The translations under genes were made by a program, and so were the position numbers. From the NCBI RefSeq assembly GCF_000203795.2, contig NW_006281103.1:228312-275157 (forward strand): a DNA stretch of 46,846 nucleotides. Direction: 5' to 3'. Position 1 is the stretch's first letter. Each line of letters opens with the position of its first letter. Below, in pieces: positions 42,234 through 46,846 of this stretch. Source of the stretch: Batrachochytrium dendrobatidis JAM81. Its lineage: Eukaryota > Chytridiomycota > Chytridiomycetes > Rhizophydiales. Under the pieces are notes generated by a model, which was given only the letters and a program-made list of their open reading frames with translations, had not been told where the DNA came from and ran no database searches.

Positions 42234-44441
42234 ATGGAAAACAGACAATTCTACATTCAATACCTCCACAACCAGCCAGTTGGTTTGAGAACTCATATTC
42301 TCAACACCAATACTTTTGTCTGGCTTCAAACCCTGTTTACTGTTGCTGACTTGGTTGTAGCCATCGTTGTTGAACCAACTAGAAGGCTTTCTGGTATCCC
42401 AGAAGACTATGGTCCCCTCACTCTCCATTATGTGGTGGATGGTCCAGCCATTGCTGGGGATGTGCTCCTGACCTCAATTCAGGAGCCGGTTGGTTCCTAC
42501 AACCAACCGCTTGTCATCAAGGCCAACAATGGTACTGGACAAGGCATCTCTAATTCAATGTCAGGAGCTCCAGTAGGTTCGAATACCGGAATGGTTTCAG
42601 GAACATTCGAAGAAACTGCAGATACCGAAACCACTGTGTCACTTTTAAAGTATCATCACATTGCCGATTCTTTAAAAGATGACAACTGTGTCGTGCAAAT
42701 TGTAAAAATTATCCTTGCAGTCACAGCTGGAGAATTTTCGGGGTCAAGCTTCAAAAATTTACCTTTTGCATTTCTCGAGGGCTCATCTGGCTCAGGAAAG
42801 AGTCAGATGGGCTTTAATATCAAAGCCAATATTGGTGATCGGAGGAGAGTGCATTATCTCCTGTTCGATCCTCCCGGTTCGACATCACAAAGAATCTACC
42901 GCAACTTTGAAAACATTTCAAAGTTGTTCAGCAAATGTTATGTAGAAGATGAGCACATGTACACTTCTGAAACTTCATCTCCAAGCTGTGGTTCGCTGTT
43001 CAAAGAAAGTCTATATATGTATGGATTTATTTTTGAACTGCTATCCAACAGAATTCAGTCACCCACAGTCAGTATTGGCCCAAAGACTGGCAAAGATGTC
43101 CAAGAGCTGATGACTTCCAAAGGAATCCATCAACACAGACCAGTGTTTATTCTGGACGAGTGTATTGCTATTTCAGACCAGTCCTTAAAAAAAGTGCGAT
43201 TTGTGCGAAATTGCTTCCGCTCATTGGGTCTGGGACTCGTTATGATGGGAACAGATTCCAGAGCAGCCAAACTGCAACTCAGCATTGGAGGAAGCAGTCG
43301 AAGTGATGTTCCAATGCCGTGGTGTCATGTGTTTGGGGAATTTCCAGCAGTAAAACTAGAACTAACAGGATTGCCACAAACACTACCAAGATATCTCAAA
43401 TCTATCATACTCAACTCAAGGCCACTTTTTGCGCAGCTTGTCGCAGAAGAAATCGCAAACAATGCTTCAGATTTTGACGAATTGATGAAAGCAGCGTTTA
43501 TTAAACTGAAATCAGTCAAAAAGATATTTGGAAATCTTTACGGACAACTTGGACAGGTTCGGCTGTTTCATAACGCTCACTGTCAACTGACCGATTTGGA
43601 AAGCCAATCGACCAATCTGAAAAACCAATCGACTCCATTGATTCACTCACACTTTGCCCAGCTAGATGGAAAAAAAACCTTTATATTGATGAATGATGGA
43701 TGTATTCAAGACCATTCTGCTTCTTGGGAACCGTCTTCGGTGTTTCCAGAGCTAAAGAACGACATTTTGCTTTACCTGCTGTTGATGGGTGGAAAGGGAT
43801 TTTCCGCCTGTTATGCAGGGGATGGCAAGCAGGTGCCATATGCACATTTTTTGATGAAAGCCAAGAGTAATCCGGATTATCGCAGCCATATTCTATACTT
43901 TTCGAATGCTGCACAGGATAGCAATGATGGAATGTTTCTCGAGTCTTTGTTATGTTCGACAGTCTGTTTGGCCTCACATTCTAATGGCGTCAAGGGAATT
44001 GGTCTAAAACCGTTTCTGTTGAATTTGGTATACCAGCTTCAGATTGATAAACCTGATTCCGAAGACGTCTCTATACTCGATCTGAACAGGCTCGATGGTA
44101 TAACATTTACTGTACCTTTTCTTTCACCGCCAAACCAAAAGTGGCCCGATTTTGTTCAAATACCTGGTTTGAACTTTAGTTGGTTATCAAGAGCTCGAAA
44201 CTCGGAAGGTATTGATTTGAAGACTTCCTGTGGACTTTTTGGAGAATCCAAAGATCACAAAGGTGTAATCAGCCTTGAAACAATGGTGAATATTATTGAT
44301 AGGATTCCTGAAGCAGCAAAGGTGGAACTAGTTTTTACACGAAAACTTCAAGATTCGTACTTTAATCCTCCAGCTCCATCGTTTGAAATTCAATTCCAAA
44401 GAAAAGGCCATGTTCTGAAAAAGGGCTTACTACAAGATTGA
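42234..44441 (+). pseudogene. CRN header + NTPase gene (copy C), C-terminus lost by frameshift
   Basis: 735 codons. The N-terminal 40 residues (MENRQFYIQYLHNQPVGL) are of the MEN type seen at 1013 and 29561. The header middle is IVVEPTRRLSGIPEDYG, and the body equals copies A and B (Walker A GSSGSGKS with K189, Walker B VFILDECIAI). Near 44425 it has one more G than the other copies in the run after GAAAAAG. The frame then shifts and stops at 44441, about 35 codons before the usual end. The remaining bases to the old stop (44551-44553) are still well conserved, so the change is recent or an assembly error. Most of the protein is intact and it may still be functional, so 'pseudogene' is provisional. 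Confidence 0.7.
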
Positions 44442-46846
44442 CGCTTCAAAGCCCAACACTTTGCTTGAACCAATCAAGGGTCTTCCGTGCGACCAGCCTG
44501 ATATGGATGGAGTTGTTATTTTCTTTGAGATCAATGACAGGGTTATTATTTAATGGGCATTGATATTTCCTCCCAATAAATATATTTATTAATTTGTACA
44601 AATCTATAATAACTCGATCGAATTGAGCAAGTTGTTTTTGGATAAATATCAGTAATGATTACACAATCATTTAACAATCTATCCAGTTTCAAGGATATTG
44701 TTACAATTATGGGCAAGATATACAACAATCCAATCGTGTTCATTATGTCCATTGTGCTATCGAGTATGAATACTGCACAAAACTATCCATCATTCAAACT
44801 ACAGACTATCCACTGTTGCACCTCGAGACTTTTGTTCATAATGACCCATTTTTGGTAGATTGTTGTTTTTGACAAGCTTGGACAAATCTAATAGTAATTA
44901 TTGGCCAACAAAACTGGTATCATTTGGTGCCTTGTCTACACTGTTATAATTGACAGTTTTGGTGTTTCAAGTAGTGTATATTGAGAACATTGCATTATGG
45001 AACCATTGCAATGTACGACACAAAGTTGGATGATGTGCGCAATGACGTACATCATATCAGCTATAAATGGATCAATGCATACCTTTGTAATAAACAACCA
45101 GCTTTATTACTACACCTGCCGAGTCCCTAGTTTCACAATAGTCTTTGATTTCCAACATGAATACCGCTATATTCAAAAATGCACAACACGCTTGCTATGG
45201 AACAAAAACAGCACTATTGTTCACGTTGCTACAAGTATATTGGGATCATCATTGTATCACACACTGCTGGTAGCTGTAAATCGGACGACAAAAACACAAA
45301 CAGTGATGTTGAACATGATGAGTAAACCTAGTTGTATTGGTTGCTGTTGCACAAAAACAGCTGTTTTTAACAGTACATTTTGAATATCGTAATGTTGATC
45401 AATCACAAATATATGGGTTTTGATGGGTCCGGTAGATCAATTCAGTGTATAGTAGTGATTAGTGCAATATGATCAATTCAAGCATGCCATGTCGTGTCGT
45501 GTCATTGTATTGGTAATGAATGATGTTATTGAATGGATGAGATTGAATGCAAGATAAATAAGTAAACCATCATGCAATACACGCTGGATTGTAGCATATC
45601 CTACTCGAGACTGTTGATGGTCCACTTTGAGCTGTAGCAATGTGTCGGGTCTGGTTCAAGAGTTTGTTGTTCAGCACCAGAATCTTGAGCAACTGCACCA
45701 TGCTCAGATTGTGACAATCATTGAAATACAACATTGTAGAACGAACCGAATCAAACCACTGCATTACCAGTTGATCCGATATGCATCATATGGTCAAGTT
45801 TTACCAGACTGAACAACATCCAAGTAGTGTTGCTTGAATCCAGTTTTGTAAAACTGATATTTCCAAACCATATTTGTCGCAACCCAAGTGTTTTTGATGT
45901 TCAATCTCAAGTCGAGTCTTGTGAATCGGACTGGATTGTTGTTGGTTTCCGGCATTCATGCTCTAAATCGGCAAGGTTCTCACTCGCCGAGTTGCCAATT
46001 CATAATGAACAATAGGTTCAGTCATTGTCAAGTTGAACACTAAACTTGTTATGTTGGCATCATGACCATTTGCTGCGTAACTTGTGATTAAAACATTCCA
46101 TTCACTGAAATTGAACTAGAATTGAACTAGAATTGGACTAGAATCAACTACATATACATCATCTAGATCATCTGGATTAAAATCTGTCAACAGACTGGAT
46201 CCAGTATTTGTAGTCACACTGAGTTAGTGTCGCATATACTGAACACTAACTACAGTGACAGACTATTACAGTAAACAACTAGAGTGTCGTTTTACTGGAT
46301 CCAAGCAAGTTGTCATTCAACAGGTAGAGTCTTGTATTGTATTTATGCTATCGAGTACGATCAAAAGCATGCTACTAGTATATCAATAGCACCATACAAC
46401 ACCAGTTCATTCGAATGATATTTGTTTGTTCATATAAACTATAAAACTGAATTTCAATTTGAATGGCAGTTGGAATTATCAGCTATAGATTTGCTACGTT
46501 TTGCGACACCGATTCCACAAAAATGACAACTCTGAATCAAACTCGGGTCAAACAACGCAAGAGTTTCTACAAGACTGCACAGATGTGATGACTTTAAATT
46601 AAACAATGAGTTATCATCAAGACTTGGCTATTACAGTGCTGACCAACTCTCACTTTGACTGACTGATCGAGGACCTCCTTTACAACCATACTGCCCATTT
46701 CTTGTTCAAAATACTGGAAATCATCATTTATTCATTACAATTACAGCAACTTGTAATCAACGTCGGATCAAATATCTCACAACTGGAGTCGCCATTGTCT
46801 GAAATCGACTTTAAAATATCCCATTCTAAACAAAAAAGTATGAGAG
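44442..46846 (+). repeat. Remnant CRN 3' end and tail repeat, copy 3 (partial)
   Basis: 44442-44553 is the out-of-frame end of copy C. From 44554 the tail repeat follows as in copies 1 and 2 and is cut by the window end at a point matching about 26179 in copy 1. No intact gene seen. Confidence 0.9.

Noticed and set aside
1..46846. tRNA or rRNA genes
   Set aside because: No cloverleaf-like sequence with A and B box motifs or conserved rRNA segment was recognised by eye. A tRNAscan or Rfam search would be decisive.

Overview
The window looks like a repeat-rich, effector-bearing stretch of a chytrid fungus genome, most likely Batrachochytrium (B. dendrobatidis or a close relative). This is inferred from several signs: Crinkler (CRN) effector genes in number, paired secreted proteins starting MKLAVAVLSSIL, short fungal introns (GTATGT or GTAAGT donors, CTAAT-like branch sites, 55-77 nt), an AT-rich base composition and an interstitial TTAGGG motif. 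No database search was possible.

Region 1 (1-6650): the tail of a CRN repeat unit, an intact CRN with a PD-(D/E)XK nuclease-like domain fused to a minimal kinase (1013-2626), then two housekeeping-type genes tail to tail: a multi-exon J-domain protein (3212-4917, +) and a 5'-truncated SLM-like BAR-PH gene (5216-6570, -) that carries an in-frame stop and ends at a breakpoint sequence also found in the CRN array.

Region 2 (6650-15840): decayed non-coding DNA, then a large imperfect inverted duplication (arms about 8045-9660 and 13640-15838). Each arm carries a secreted coiled-coil protein gene, and the arms point at each other around a four-exon pepsin-family gene whose catalytic motifs are degenerate. 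The right-hand paralogue has gained a 27-bp minisatellite of 21 units in its coding sequence.

Region 3 (15840-46846): a CRN graveyard and amplification array. It holds a dead kinase fragment, a multiply broken CRN pseudogene, and three near-identical header + P-loop NTPase CRN genes (21596, 34145, 42234; the first has a 152-bp N gap, the third a frameshift). A nuclease-only CRN cut off by a solo LTR, a second CRN pseudogene with the same header but a different body, two copies of a degenerate LTR element, and a 4.7-kb 3' 'tail' repeat complete the array. The tail itself carries a fossil CRN nuclease fragment.

The intact CRNs share one promoter block with a 16-bp motif 115-145 bp upstream of the ATG. 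Their N-terminal headers are mosaics of exchangeable segments. Together this looks like an effector locus that diversifies by segmental duplication, header and body shuffling and LTR-associated recombination.
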